NCBI GenBank assembly: GCA_029582165.1
Contig: CM055872.1
Location: 51,665,195 to 51,729,194 of the forward strand
DNA length: 64,000 nt
Origin: Portulaca oleracea
Lineage: Eukaryota > Streptophyta > Magnoliopsida > Caryophyllales > Portulacaceae
Direction: 5' to 3'
Position 1 is the stretch's first letter, and each line of letters begins with the position of its first letter. Positions 36,001-46,600 of this stretch are shown here, in pieces. The position numbers were made by a program, and so were the translations under genes. The notes under the pieces were generated by a model. It was not told the origin of the DNA. It saw only the letters and a program-made list of their open reading frames with translations, and did not search any database.

Positions 36001-39000
36001 TTCTATACCATACCCCTTTTGCTCCAACTCTTAGTTCCTATTCTAGGTCCTATTCATCGGTGCAACAGATGTGGCCAAAAGACCTATGCTTCAGCATAAC
36101 CTTAAAAACTATAAGAATTCAATCTCTTGGAATTCATTAGTTGCGGTTCTAGTTTGAGTTTCTCTTACAAGTTAGAGCCATGACCAGTAGCTGAGGCTTA
36201 TTAATATTTACAAAGAAATGCTCAGGGGTACCGGCACCCCTCTCTGTGGAAACTATGATTGGGGAACTAGGGTTTTATAATGTATTTCGAGGCGACCATG
36301 TTATCTATTTTTAGGGGACTTTTTGGTGACAGATAACTAGGTGAAGTTGTGTGAGAATTGAGCGGGAAATGGAATTAAAAATGATTTGCTTTTTGGCCTC
36401 GTCTCTTTCCATGACTCCATCCTCACATTCACTTCAATCCTCCATAGTCACTCACTTCCAAGCTTCAACCTGATTAACCCAATGACCTGAAGAAATTGAG
36501 ACGGCTAAATTAGAAATTTTGGATCAGATTCAGTGCTAATTTTCGGGTATTCAAGTTGGAAATGACTAAATCAGAAATGCAAATAAACTGTGGGTAAAGT
36601 CAAAACTGAAAACATTGAAATGGATTTTGGAGAGGAACATACTTCAAGTTGTCAAACTAGAAATTGAAATAACTTACTATTGGCCATTAATTTGAGATCT
36701 GCTACTTTGTCATGATTGTTAGGAAAATAGGCATTGAATGTGGCTTTGAGGCGTGATTAGATCACTATCTTTAAGATAAGATTTTCTCCTTATGCAAAAT
36801 CATATCTCCAGGATACAACTAAGCTTCTTGATAGATTTCTTAAATAATCAATCCCATGAAATTATCTTCTGTCTGGACAGGATAGGATAGAATTTACTAT
36901 TGTTGACAGTTAAACTCTATCCAATTGTCCCAACTGTTTATGACAGAAAAAGAATATTAATAAAATAAATGTGATAATTATATTAACTGCACCTATTCTC
37001 TAAGCTTACGTGCCAAGTGCCGAAGGTGCATAATAAGGGCCTTAAATGCTCCTATACTCCGAGCTTCGCATTGAACCTTAATGCAAACACTGGTTAGCCT
37101 ACTCTAGGACCTATCTATTTGTAAGTCCGTAACACTCTTTGAATTCTAAACAGTTAGAAACTACATTTTTCTATTCATATGGGACGTTTATTAGGAGCAT
37201 CACATTTATTTCTTCACTAACTTTCACTAAGTAACTATTCAACAATGATTTTAGCAGACAAGCAACCGCCATAAAGGCTGGTGGTGATGAGCTCGGTTGT
37301 ATTGTTGAGTTGGCAGTGGCACATAGGTGAGACATGTTTGACAGTGTTGAGGGTAATGCATACACGGGCTTGTGGTCGGCAGTGGCGCACAGAGCGCATG
37401 AGATCTTTGAGGATGAGGGAGCCCGAGGGATAAAGCAGTCAATATCCAAAAACCTCCATGCTAGATCCCTTTCAAAACTAGAGATTATAGATGGTGGAGA
37501 GGGGAGGAAGAAAGAGGAAGAAAGAGGGGTGTATGAATTGAGTGGATTCAAAACTGTAACGCCCCGCCCCTCCTGGACCGCATACATTACCGATAACTGC
37601 TTCAAGGATCGCTGATTGGCCCCATAAATCACCACAAGCTTTTCCAGCGTGCTTCGTCCTTGCTCACACGCTGCCTGGGAAAACTTCCCAGGAGGTCACC
37701 CATCCTTTGACTACTCCCAGCTAAGCACGCTTAACTGAAGAGTTCCCAACGGATGAGCTACCATAAAAGAAGGTGCACCTTGGTGATATAAGTAGTCATT
37801 TCAATCCTTTTAAGCCACACTTAACCACATATCCGGGGTATTACAAAAACACTACCCATCTACACCTCTTAAGCTTGCTATTTTTTATTTTGTTTTTCAA
37901 AAGCCTGCTGAGTGGCACCCATAAACCATCTTTAGAAACTTGGAATTGAAGCGGGTGGATGTGAGGATGGAGAGAGAGACGAGGGAAAAAGAGGAAAATC
38001 ATTTTCAAATTACATTTCCTGCTGATTTCTCGGTGCAGATTCAGTTATCCCTTGCCAGAATGTCCCCTAAAAATAGACATCACATAATATTGTTCACCCC
38101 AAAATATATGATTACGTGGTCTCCTAATTGTAGTTTCCACAAACAGTGGGATATCCTGAGGAGTATTTTGTAATATTACATAGTTTCTATGAGATCCATA
38201 ATCTATGCTTATTGCAGAAAATTTCATCAATTTCCTTTGTGTTTTAGTTCAGTGATGAGGGAAATTTTTGGTTTTCCAAAAAATGCAGATGATGGAGAAG
38301 GCAGACTCCAGCAGGAGGGCATACAGGAATCAGCCCAATCCCCCTCCCTTGCTTGCTATCCTTGCAAAGGATGTGGGTGAACTTGCTGCTCATGAAAAAA
38401 AGGTGTACAGTCCAATATTGAAGAGGTGGCATCCACTGGCTGCTGGCGTGGCTGTTGCCACTCTTCATGCTTGCTATGGGAGTGAACTGAAGCAGTTCAT
38501 CTCTGGATTAACAGAGTTAACTCCTGATGTTGTGCAAATCTTGGGAGCGGCCGAGAAGTTGGAGCAAGATCTTGTGCAGACAGCAGTAGAGGATTCAGTG
38601 GATAGTGATGATGGGGGTAAGGCGATCATTCGTGAGATGCCCCCATTTGAGGCCGAAGCTACGATTAACAATTTGACGAAAGTATGGATCAAGACGCGAC
38701 TAGATAGAATGAAGGAATGGATTGACAAAAGCGTGCAACAAGAGGTATATAATCTTTTAAGTTTCTTGAGTTTTGTGTGGCACTTGTGTCTTAATTTTGT
38801 TTGTGTTAGTTCTTTCTACGCCATCTATATGCGTTTCGCCCCTACTATATCTTGGTTCCAGAATCCAAGCTTACTATGTATTACACATTAACTATAATCT
38901 AGTGGTTGGGCCCTTGTGACTGAACAGGAGCATTGTGAAATTGAACAGAGGTAGCCATTTTAAATGTTTTTCATTTCATGTTGAAGAATTCTTACATATG

Positions 39001-40368
39001 CAAGTTATTCTGGAAAGTATCTTATCATAAAAAGAATATTTATTTAATTCCCGGGCCTAGTGTCAGCTTTATTTAATTTGTTGCTATTTCAGAGTTTAAA
39101 ACAAATGTAACCCTATATTGGCTGATGTCTTTGGTGTAGCATAACATTGGTTCAAAAAATGTTAGGTCTGGAATCCACGTGCTACTCAAGACGGACTTGC
39201 TCCATCTGCTGTTGAAATTCTACGGGTCATAGATGACACTTTAGGTGCATTCTTTCAGTTGCCGATTCCAATGCATCCAGCGTTGCTTCCTGACCTGGTA
39301 GCTGGTCTTGATCGGAGTTTACAGTACTTTGTTACCAAAGCTAAATCTGGCTGTGGTATGCATGAGCCTCCCAGAATGTGACTTTTGTGTTCCAATTTCT
39401 GGCTTACATCATTATCCTTAAAATTTTACTGCATTGCAGGGTCACGGAAGAAATTTTTCCCGACAATGCCTGCTTTGACCAGATGTGCAATGGAGTCAAA
39501 GCTAGGGGTATTTAAGAAAAAAGACAAGCCAGTGAATTCTGGGAGAAGGAATTCACAGGCCACTGCAAATGGAGATACAGCTTTTGGAGTGCCGCAGCTA
39601 TGTGTACGAATAAGCACCTTACACAGTATAAGGACAGAGTTAGAATCTGTGGAGAAAAGGATAATAGCCCATTTAAGGAATTGTGCATCTGCTCGTAAAG
39701 AAGATTTCTCGAATGGTGCTGGGAAGAAGTTTGAGTTGACATCGGCCGCATGTGTTGAAGCTGTCCAACATCTTTCTGAGGTTGTTGGATATAAACTTGT
39801 CTTCCAAGATCTAAGCCAAGTTCTATGGGAGGGATTATATGTTGGAGATGCAACAGCTTCAAGGATCGAAGCATTCCTGCATGGGCTAGAGCAACACTTG
39901 GTGATGATATCCGACACTGTGGATGAAAGAGTCCGGCCTCGGGTTATCAGTGATGTCATGAGAGCTTCATGCGATGGATTCTTGTTGGTTTTGCTTGCTG
40001 GTGGGCCATCCCGAGCTTTTTCTCTCGAGGATTGTGAGATTATAGAGGATGATTTCAAAGCCCTTAAAGACCTTTTCTGGGCCAATGGGGATGGGTTGCC
40101 TGCTGATTTGATTGACAGATATTCATCCACTGCAAGGGAAGTCCTTCCTCTCTTCCGAACTGAGACTGACTCTCTGATAGAACAGTTTAGACGCTTGACA
40201 ATTGAAACTTATGGATCTTCAGCCAAATACAAGTTTCCTTTACCCCCAACTTCAGGTCAGTGGAGCCCCACAGAGCCCAATACATTGTTGCGCGTCTTGT
40301 GCTACAGGAATGATGAGGCTGCGTCAAGGTTCCTGAAGAGAACGTACAACTTGCCCAAGAAGCTTTAG
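33045..40368 (+). CDS. DUF810/MUN-like protein (At2g25800-type), complete, five exons
   Basis: Exons 33045-33551, 34189-35058, 38289-38744, 39166-39355 and 39440-40368 join in frame with GT/AG borders into 983 codons, close to the roughly 990 residues of the Arabidopsis relative. The N-terminus is Ser/Pro-rich and low-complexity, followed by SAAASKMKKALGLRSS, a family hallmark. DUF810 then runs to the end, with blocks such as LGINQMLHNLCFSWVLFDR, PILKRWHPLAAGVAVATLHA, FQLPIPMHPALLPDL, DGFLLVLLAGGPSRAF and the C-terminal TYNLPKKL. The family relates to Munc13 MUN domains and includes PATROL1, which acts in delivery of membrane proteins to the plasma membrane; the exact role of this subgroup is not established, so a vesicle-tethering role is inference. 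No premature stop or missing block is seen. Intron 2 (3.2 kb) holds two LTR insertions. Confidence 0.95.
35115..35163 (+). repeat. poly-T then poly-G tract in intron 2 of the DUF810 gene
   Basis: A run of about 23 T, then GGTA, about 17 G, A and about 6 G, starting 57 nt after the exon 2 donor. The G tract could form a G-quadruplex in the pre-mRNA. Assembly error is also possible in such homopolymers. Confidence 0.85.
35339..36170 (+). mobile_element. LTR of a palindrome-bearing family (copy 1), in intron 2
   Basis: Starts TGTTAGGATTATTTCAAGAG and matches, in inverse orientation, the split sequence at 41660-49900 over several hundred bases (GAGAAATCATGTGGTA, ACACAAGTTATATGATCAACACGG, CAATTGACTTAGTCAAGGTCAAGATACTCATT, AGTGAGAAACAAGTTT). 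It has a TATATAA at 35602-35608 preceded by a palindrome array. A PBS-like AGTTAGAGCC follows near 36171. The 3' border is approximate and superfamily is not settled (copia-like TGTT start). Confidence 0.65.
35441..35570 (+). promoter_or_regulatory. palindrome array in LTR copy 1 (five sites)
   Basis: Centres at 35449, 35470, 35520, 35540 and 35561, spaced 21, 50, 20 and 21 bp. Cores are CACGG-A-CCAAG, CACGA-G-TCGTG, CACAG-G-TCGTG, CGCGG-A-TCGTG and CACAA-T-CTGTG. The last extends to TTGCCACA...TGTGGCAA. The final centre is 41 bp before the TATA-like box. Confidence 0.75.
36171..37554. other. intron 2 remainder, no recognised gene
   Basis: The DNA is of intronic and repeat type. A short GGGGTACCGGCACCCCT foldback lies near 36226. 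A GC-richer block at 37230-37530 has open frames on both strands, but none shows recognisable similarity. Confidence 0.6.
37555..37845 (-). mobile_element. solo LTR of a Cassandra-type TRIM retrotransposon
   Basis: A 291-bp unit starting (minus strand) TGTAATACCCCGG and ending GGGGCGTTACA, flanked by AAAAC at 37550-37554 and 37846-37850 (5-bp TSD). On the minus strand it contains a 5S rRNA-like block with AGTTAAGCGTGCTT, GATGGGTGACCTCCTGGGAA and GAGTAGT, the hallmark of Cassandra LTRs. No second LTR or interior is present, so it is a solo LTR left by recombination. It sits antisense in intron 2 of the DUF810 gene. Confidence 0.92.
37660..37779 (-). ncRNA. 5S rRNA-derived segment within the Cassandra LTR
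   Basis: Between GGTGCACC and CCCAGGCAGCGTG the order of 5S rRNA motifs is kept, including the internal promoter region (AGTTAAGCGTGCTT, box A-like, and GGATGGGTGACCTCCTGGG, box C-like). Several positions differ from plant 5S, for example the stretch between the boxes, so it is a retroelement component and not a ribosomal gene. Pol III transcription is possible by family knowledge. Confidence 0.75.
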
Positions 40369-40911
40369 TGACTAGCACTCTCCGTCCAGATTTGGCATAG
40401 TGAATTTGTGATTTGTCAGTCGGTTGCTTGGCAAAGTTTTGCTCATCATCTCCAAACTTACGGCCGAATGCCAACGCATAGTAGGCTACTGAAAATCCCA
40501 ACTGGGAGTGTTGGGAGCCAATCATCGCCTCACTTAACTTTCCCAAGTAACATCTGGATCCTTGGTCGGTCTAAGCCATACGTGTGGAGATCTTATACTC
40601 CTGTTTACGTTTCATTTTCTGATTGAAACTAGCAGCAGGATTCTTTCCATTAATTACTATGGACTAGCAGCATTCTTTTGACTGATCTCTGTTGGTTCAG
40701 AGTGGAACTCCATAGGAACAAGGTTTGAGAGCCCCTGCATCTTGATATTTTTCAATTTGTTATTTGTATGTAATTGTGTATGTATAGTATGTGTGTATGT
40801 ATGTATGTGTGTTTGTATGTATTACCCTTGTTACGCTACTGGCACCGCCCATGTTATTTACTGGTTGTTATAATTGAACTCTGATTCAGAAATGTTAGTT
40901 CTCTTCCTGTT

Positions 40912-40917
40912 AATAAA
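40912..40917 (+). terminator. candidate polyadenylation signal of the DUF810 gene
   Basis: AATAAA about 545 nt after the stop codon, after T-rich and TGTATGTATGTGTGT stretches that resemble plant far-upstream elements. Other weak signals exist, so the true site is open. Confidence 0.4.
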
Positions 40918-40929
40918 GAAATACTGACA

Positions 40930-41659
40930 TTTCATTTGTGTTAAACTCCTGATTCTAATAGGTCAATTCGTGGCTAATAGGTCAATTTGAATTGGGCTCC
41001 AACCGAATTTAAAGTGGCTTGAAATCCTCTAATTCGACCTATCTCATTAATTAAATGGGTTGCCATTTACCATTTAAATTTAAATGGGTTGATCTTATTT
41101 TGAAGTTTTTACTCATTTAACTAAACATGTCAAATTAAGTATTCATTAATGTAAAGTATCTCACTCTACGATCAAAATAATAAAGGTTTAACATAGGTTT
41201 AACATATTATAAATGGAATTTGACTTATAAGACACCAGTGATTCCTTATGGTTGTCATTCAAATGCAAACCTAGCGCACATTGCAAAAGCTATTATGAAC
41301 ACTACATTATTTATCTACTAGGTTATATAAGGAGAATTTTAACTCATTACCAAACACAAACTTAAGTTAAAATTACAAGGGATTTTTTACCCCAAGAGAT
41401 GACCTATTAAGCAAACATATCATAACAAGTACTCAACAAGATTTTGAGGTTCCAATTTGTAAAAGGTAGGTTTAGGTGGTAGCAAAATATACATTTAATT
41501 TCTTTTTTTTTTTTTTTGGGTTTCTTTAATTGAAGTGTTTGCCCATTGAATTAGCTGTCAAGTGTTGGAAAAATGATCTTTGACCAGCTTCAAACTTCAT
41601 CATCTTCTCTTGGCTTCTTGATCTTCTTGCGGTATGTATGACAAGATGGAGATATGAAT
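40930..41659. other. intergenic, no recognised feature
   Basis: AT-rich DNA with a T run at 41502-41517. Small inverted stretches are present but no gene or clear element is seen. Confidence 0.5.
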
Positions 41660-41881
41660 TACTAACCAAATGAACATCTTGTTTAGATATTGCTAAGAAT
41701 CATAGACGAACACATTTTCCTTAAGAACTATTTACTATACCGTAAATGTTCAGAGAGATAAAACTTAACACTTAACACACTCAAGACAAACTTGTTTCTC
41801 ACTTGATTGACTCAAGTATAGCAGCAGTCTAGACAAGAATGAGAGGTTGTGATTAGATAATGGTGTACTCAAATGGCTAGG

Positions 41882-43125
41882 TGATCCGGTCCCCTCCCGA
41901 GCTCTCCTCAACCTTGATGTGAGTTTTCCAACCCCATTGGAAGAGCATTGGGTGAAGTCATGGACGATCGATCTCCACATCATCCTCAAGTTCTTCCGGG
42001 TGTTCAAGGAGGGTCCTTCCCAAACCTCTGTGGTGTCTCGGGCCATCCCCGAGCCCACTTGAAGACCTCGGGTCGGGTCGACATCGGCACCAATAATCCC
42101 CGGCTCGAGCTCGGGTCCATTTTCAGCTAAAGGGCTCGATATTGAGCATGGAAGAAGGCTAGGAAGGAGTCATGAGGGAACAAGTTGAAGAATGTCATGT
42201 TTTTGGGCAAATTTGGACAACAAGAAATGATATATCTTCACTATTTTGATTATAACTCCTTCTATATAACTCCGATGACTATGAAATTTGGTGAGCTTAT
42301 AGTACTCATCAAGAGCTTTCCATCGATATATTATATGACCAAATCGGAGTTAAAACGAAGAAGTTATGGACGTTAGAAGTCAGCAAAAAAAACTGCCAAC
42401 GGCACGATCGCGTCGTTTTGTTGCACGATCGTGCCATTCTTCCAGAAGGCACCGCACGATCGTGCCGTTTGACAGCACGATCGTGTCGTTTTCGAGCTTA
42501 AGACTTTTTGGAGTTGTTTTGAGTGGCACGATCGTGCCCTCATTTGGCACGATCGTGCCGTTTCACTGCTGCGTCTTTTTTTCCCTTTTTCATCCCTTTT
42601 ATTTTGTTTTCCCTTTTAATTTAATGAGTTGTAATGGCACTTTTGTAATATTGGGCATCCTCATTATCCCCCATCCTCTTCAAATACTCCCCCAATTGTA
42701 AGATAAGACAACTTTGAATGAAAACTTTGAGTATTGCAAACCCTACCCTCTCAAATCTCTCTCTCTTTATCCTTGAATGTTCTTGGTGGTGGGATAGAGT
42801 ACCCCCTTTAGAGCTTGTGGTGTGGACTACCTTCTTCAAGCTTGGTGAGGGTTTCAATGGAGTTTCAATGGGTGTTGGTGTCTAAGCCTTTATGCATCTT
42901 TTGAACTCTAAGTTCAATCTTGGTGAGTATTCTTTATAGATTGTCCATATCTTATCAAGATTTTGTTGATTTGGTGTATTTGAGATCTAGATCTACTCCA
43001 TTCTCCATTGTTAGGGTTTGGAAGGTGTTGTGAGTTCTACTTGTGGCCATGGATGTTGTTGGTATTTGTAGTGCTTTGGGTTGATTTTTATTACATTTAT
43101 TGAGTTCCCAATCCTTCATGGATCA
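41882..43125 (+). repeat. 5' LTR of the gypsy element
   Basis: 1244 bp. It contains the six-site GCACGATCGTGC palindrome array (42401-42559), an AT-rich promoter-like stretch with TTCAAATACTCCC near 42675, and pyrimidine-rich DNA before a 3' part containing GTTAGGGTTTGGAAGG. Confidence 0.95.
42401..42559. promoter_or_regulatory. six-site palindrome array in the 5' LTR
   Basis: Copies of GCACGATCGTGC (three extended to GGCACGATCGTGCC or CCGCACGATCGTGCC) centred at 42407.5, 42428.5, 42459.5, 42480.5, 42531.5 and 42552.5. Intervals are 21, 31, 21, 51 and 21 bp. The first and fourth copies are imperfect. The array is in the U3 part upstream of the probable start site. Confidence 0.85.
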
Positions 43126-43127
43126 TT

Positions 43128-43139
43128 TGGTATCAGAGC
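43128..43139 (+). other. primer binding site (initiator Met-tRNA)
   Basis: TGGTATCAGAGC, two bases after the 5' LTR. It is complementary to the 3' end of plant initiator methionine tRNA. Confidence 0.95.
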
Positions 43140-43618
43140 TAGGTGTAGAACTCACTTGTTGTGTTTGACTTGGGAACCCCCTTAATACCCATTTGTGTTG
43201 TTGTTGTGTTGGGTGTGTTCTAGTGTTCAACCTTGGTGCTTTGGAGTTGAAATTGATTTGTTGTAGTTATATTTTATTGTGTTTGACGTTTGGTTGTGAT
43301 TGAGAATCATTTGGGTGAAATTGGTCATTGAGAATTTGGGGTTTTTGGTGAAATTTATGGGTGGCCATGAAAGCTTATGAAGTTGAAGGTTGAATTGTTG
43401 GGTTTTAATGCTTGGCTATGTGTTGTGAAACTTATACAAGTGTTGGTATTGTTTATGTTTTGATTTGTTGCTAGTTTTGCTTTCTCTCTTGCCGGTAACA
43501 CCCCATTTTGCTACAAAATTAGCCTCTCAAACCCCACTAAAATCCATAGCTACAAAGAACCCGAAACCTCATCCGTTCATCTCTTCCTTAGCTCGTTATA
43601 ACCCTTTAGCTCCACAAT

Positions 43619-46600
43619 ATGGCCGAGTCGTCTAGTCGAAGAGACGAACTCCACTCTCCCAATTCCAATCCTATTTCCCCACCCGAACCTACAATTGCTC
43701 AACTTATGCAACAAGTTATCGATATGCAAAACCGATTCGAATGTACCCAACAATTGATTGTGAATAGTTAAGGGGCAATCCAACGTCAATTGCAAAGCTT
43801 GGAAGGGACTCTTGGCAATCTTCAACTTCCACCTTATAGGGAGGATGCAAGGGCTCCTCAACGACCCCTTAGGTTGGAAGTGGACCTCCCGCCCCTACAT
43901 CAAGAACTCAACATCGGTCCGAATAGGGGTGGTGGTGTTCCTTCCCCACGAGTTCATCAACAACGACCTCCACGAGTCACCGGTCATCCTCCTCCAATCC
44001 TACCCCGCGGTCGTCGTGAACTTGAAGAGGAAGAGTTGAGTGAGGAATCGGATGACGCTTCCTATCATGAGGGTCCCCGTATTCGTAGGCCCCGAGACGA
44101 TTTGGGCGACCTCCGTGTAGATCCTCCTACCTTTGATGGTAGTTCTGATCCCGATGAGTTCCTTGATTAGGTGCATGCTATGGAGAAAATATTTGAACTC
44201 AAGGAATATGATGAGAGGAAGCAATACAAGGTGGCTACACTTCAACTTACTAAGTATGCCTCCCTTTGGCTAGAGAACTTGAAGAAACAAAGAGCGAAGG
44301 AGCAAAAATTGAAAATCCAAACGTGGCCAAAACTCAAGAAGTACTTGATGAAGAGGTTTGTACCCACCAACTACAAGCAAGATCTATACAACAAGTTGTT
44401 CTCCCTCAAGCAAGGCTCTAAAAGTGTTGGAGATTATATTCGGGAATTTGAGTTGGTTAAGATGCGTTGTAATGTGAATGAATCGTTGGAGCAAATGATG
44501 GCGAGGTTTCTCAACAGCCTCGATTACAAAATCGCATCGAAGGTGAAACTCTATGAATATGCCTCCATCGATGATCTCTACAAGCTTGCTACCCTTATTG
44601 AGGAAAGAGGGAAGAAGAAGAGGGGTGTGGTCAAACCCTTTGAGAAGGGTGGATCTTATGCCAAAGGCAACTCATCCGTGGTCAAGAACCCTCCTCTACC
44701 TCCAAGATTCCTGAAGCCTCCCCTACCCACACCGACGGCTCCAAAAGAGCCCTCCAAGAGGCTCGAAGGGAGGAAATGCCTCAAGTGCCATGGCTATGGA
44801 AACTTTCAATCGGATTTCCCTACCAAGAGGGTTATGACCATGCAAGAAATTGAGGAAATCGAAGAGGTTGTGCAAGAAGAAGTGGATGTGTTGCAAGAAG
44901 AGGAAGAAATCCAGGTTGAAGATGTGGAAGAGGAAGTAAATTTCGGCCCGGATACGGGACATCTCTTAGTTGTGAGGCGAACCCTTCACCTTGAAGAGGT
45001 GCCTCAAGAGAGAACCCAACGGGAGTTGATCTTCCAAACCCGATGCACGGTTCAAGATCGGGTGTGTAGCATGATTGTTGATAGCGGAAGTTGCACTAAC
45101 GTAGCCTCCACCACCATGATTGAGAAGCTCCATCTTCCGATGATTGCCCATCCTCGTCCTTATGCTCTCAAGTGGTTGAATGATTCCGGCGAGATAAAGG
45201 TAACCCAACAAGCTAATATTTCTTTATCAATTGGTACTTACCGTGATGTTGTTTTATGTGATATGGTACCAATGGATGCTTGCCACCTTTTATTGCGCCG
45301 CCCATGGCAATATGATCGAGGGGTGGTTCATGATGGAACGAAGAACACATACTCTTTTCTTATGAACAAGAAGCGAATTGTGCTCGAACCCCTTTCCCCT
45401 ACCCAACTCCACAAAAAAACACCCGGGGCGGGAAGTGAGAAGAGAAACCACCTTGTGAGTGAAACACGGGTCGAGCGAGCTTTGAGCAAGGGCAAGCAAG
45501 TTCTCGCTTTGCTCTTGCTTGAAAGTAATGAAGGTGAGGAAGTGACACCCATAGCTCCACAAATTAAACCCCTCCTCTCCCAATACCCCGACATCTTTCC
45601 CGAGGATCTTTCTCCCGGCCTTCCACCGATTAGGGGAATTGAGCACCAAATAGACTTAGTGCCGGGTTCGGTTCTTCCCAACAAGCCGGCGTACCGTTGC
45701 AATCCCGAGGAAACGAAGGAGCTCCAACGACAAGTGGATGAGTTAGTGGCCCGTGGTTATGTGCGTGAGAGCATGAGTCCGTGCTCCGTACCGGCCCTAC
45801 TTGTCCCTAAGAAAGATGGGACATATCGCATGTGTGTCGATAGTCGTGCCATAAACAATATCAGCATCAAATACCGCTACCCCATCCCTCGGCTTGACGA
45901 TCTCTTAGATGAGCTCCACGGCTCTTCAGTGTTCTCCAAGATCGATCTCCAGAGCGGGTATCACCAAATCCGGATGAAGGAAGGGGATGAATGGAAGACG
46001 GCGTTCAAGACCAAGGGAGGGCTCTATGAATGGCTCGTGATGCCATTTGGGCTTTCTAATGCCCTGAGTACTTTTATGAGATTGATGAATGAAGTACTTT
46101 GATCCTTCATTGGAAAATTTGTGGTTGTGTATTTTGATGACATATTGGTGTACTCCAAGAATGAGGCGGATCATGTCTACCATCTTTGTGAAGTGTTCAA
46201 GGTGCTCCGGGAGCAAAAACTTTATGGAAAATTGGAGAAGTGTGAGTTTTTCACCCCGAGGGTCACTTTCCTTGGGTATGTTGTTTCCAAGGATGGCATT
46301 TCGATGGATGAAGCAAAGGTAGAGGCGATTCGGTCATGGCCATCACCGACTACACTCACCGAAGTGCGGAGTTTTCATGGGCTTGCCTCTTTCTATCGTC
46401 GCTTCATTCGGAACTTCTCCACCTTGACGGCCCCCATTACGGAATGCATGAAGAAGGGAGTCTTCGCTTGGACTCCCAAGGCTCAAGCGGCCTTTGAGGC
46501 CCTTAAGGAGAAGTTGTCTAGCGCTCCGGTATTGGCATTCCCCAACTTTGATCAACTTTTTGAGGTTGAATGTGATGCTAGCGGCGTTGGCATCGGGGCG

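Noticed and set aside
37171..37635. 154-codon minus-strand frame in intron 2
   Set aside because: Its start lies in the Cassandra LTR and the rest is low-similarity GC-rich intron; no family recognised.
37660..37779. Functional 5S rRNA gene
   Set aside because: It is enclosed by LTR ends and a 5-bp duplication and differs at several 5S positions; it is part of a Cassandra LTR.
39426..40130. 234-codon minus-strand frame
   Set aside because: Antisense shadow of the last exon of the DUF810 gene.
42397..42570. CRISPR-like array
   Set aside because: Repeats are short, palindromic, unequally spaced and inside a plant LTR; no cas genes.
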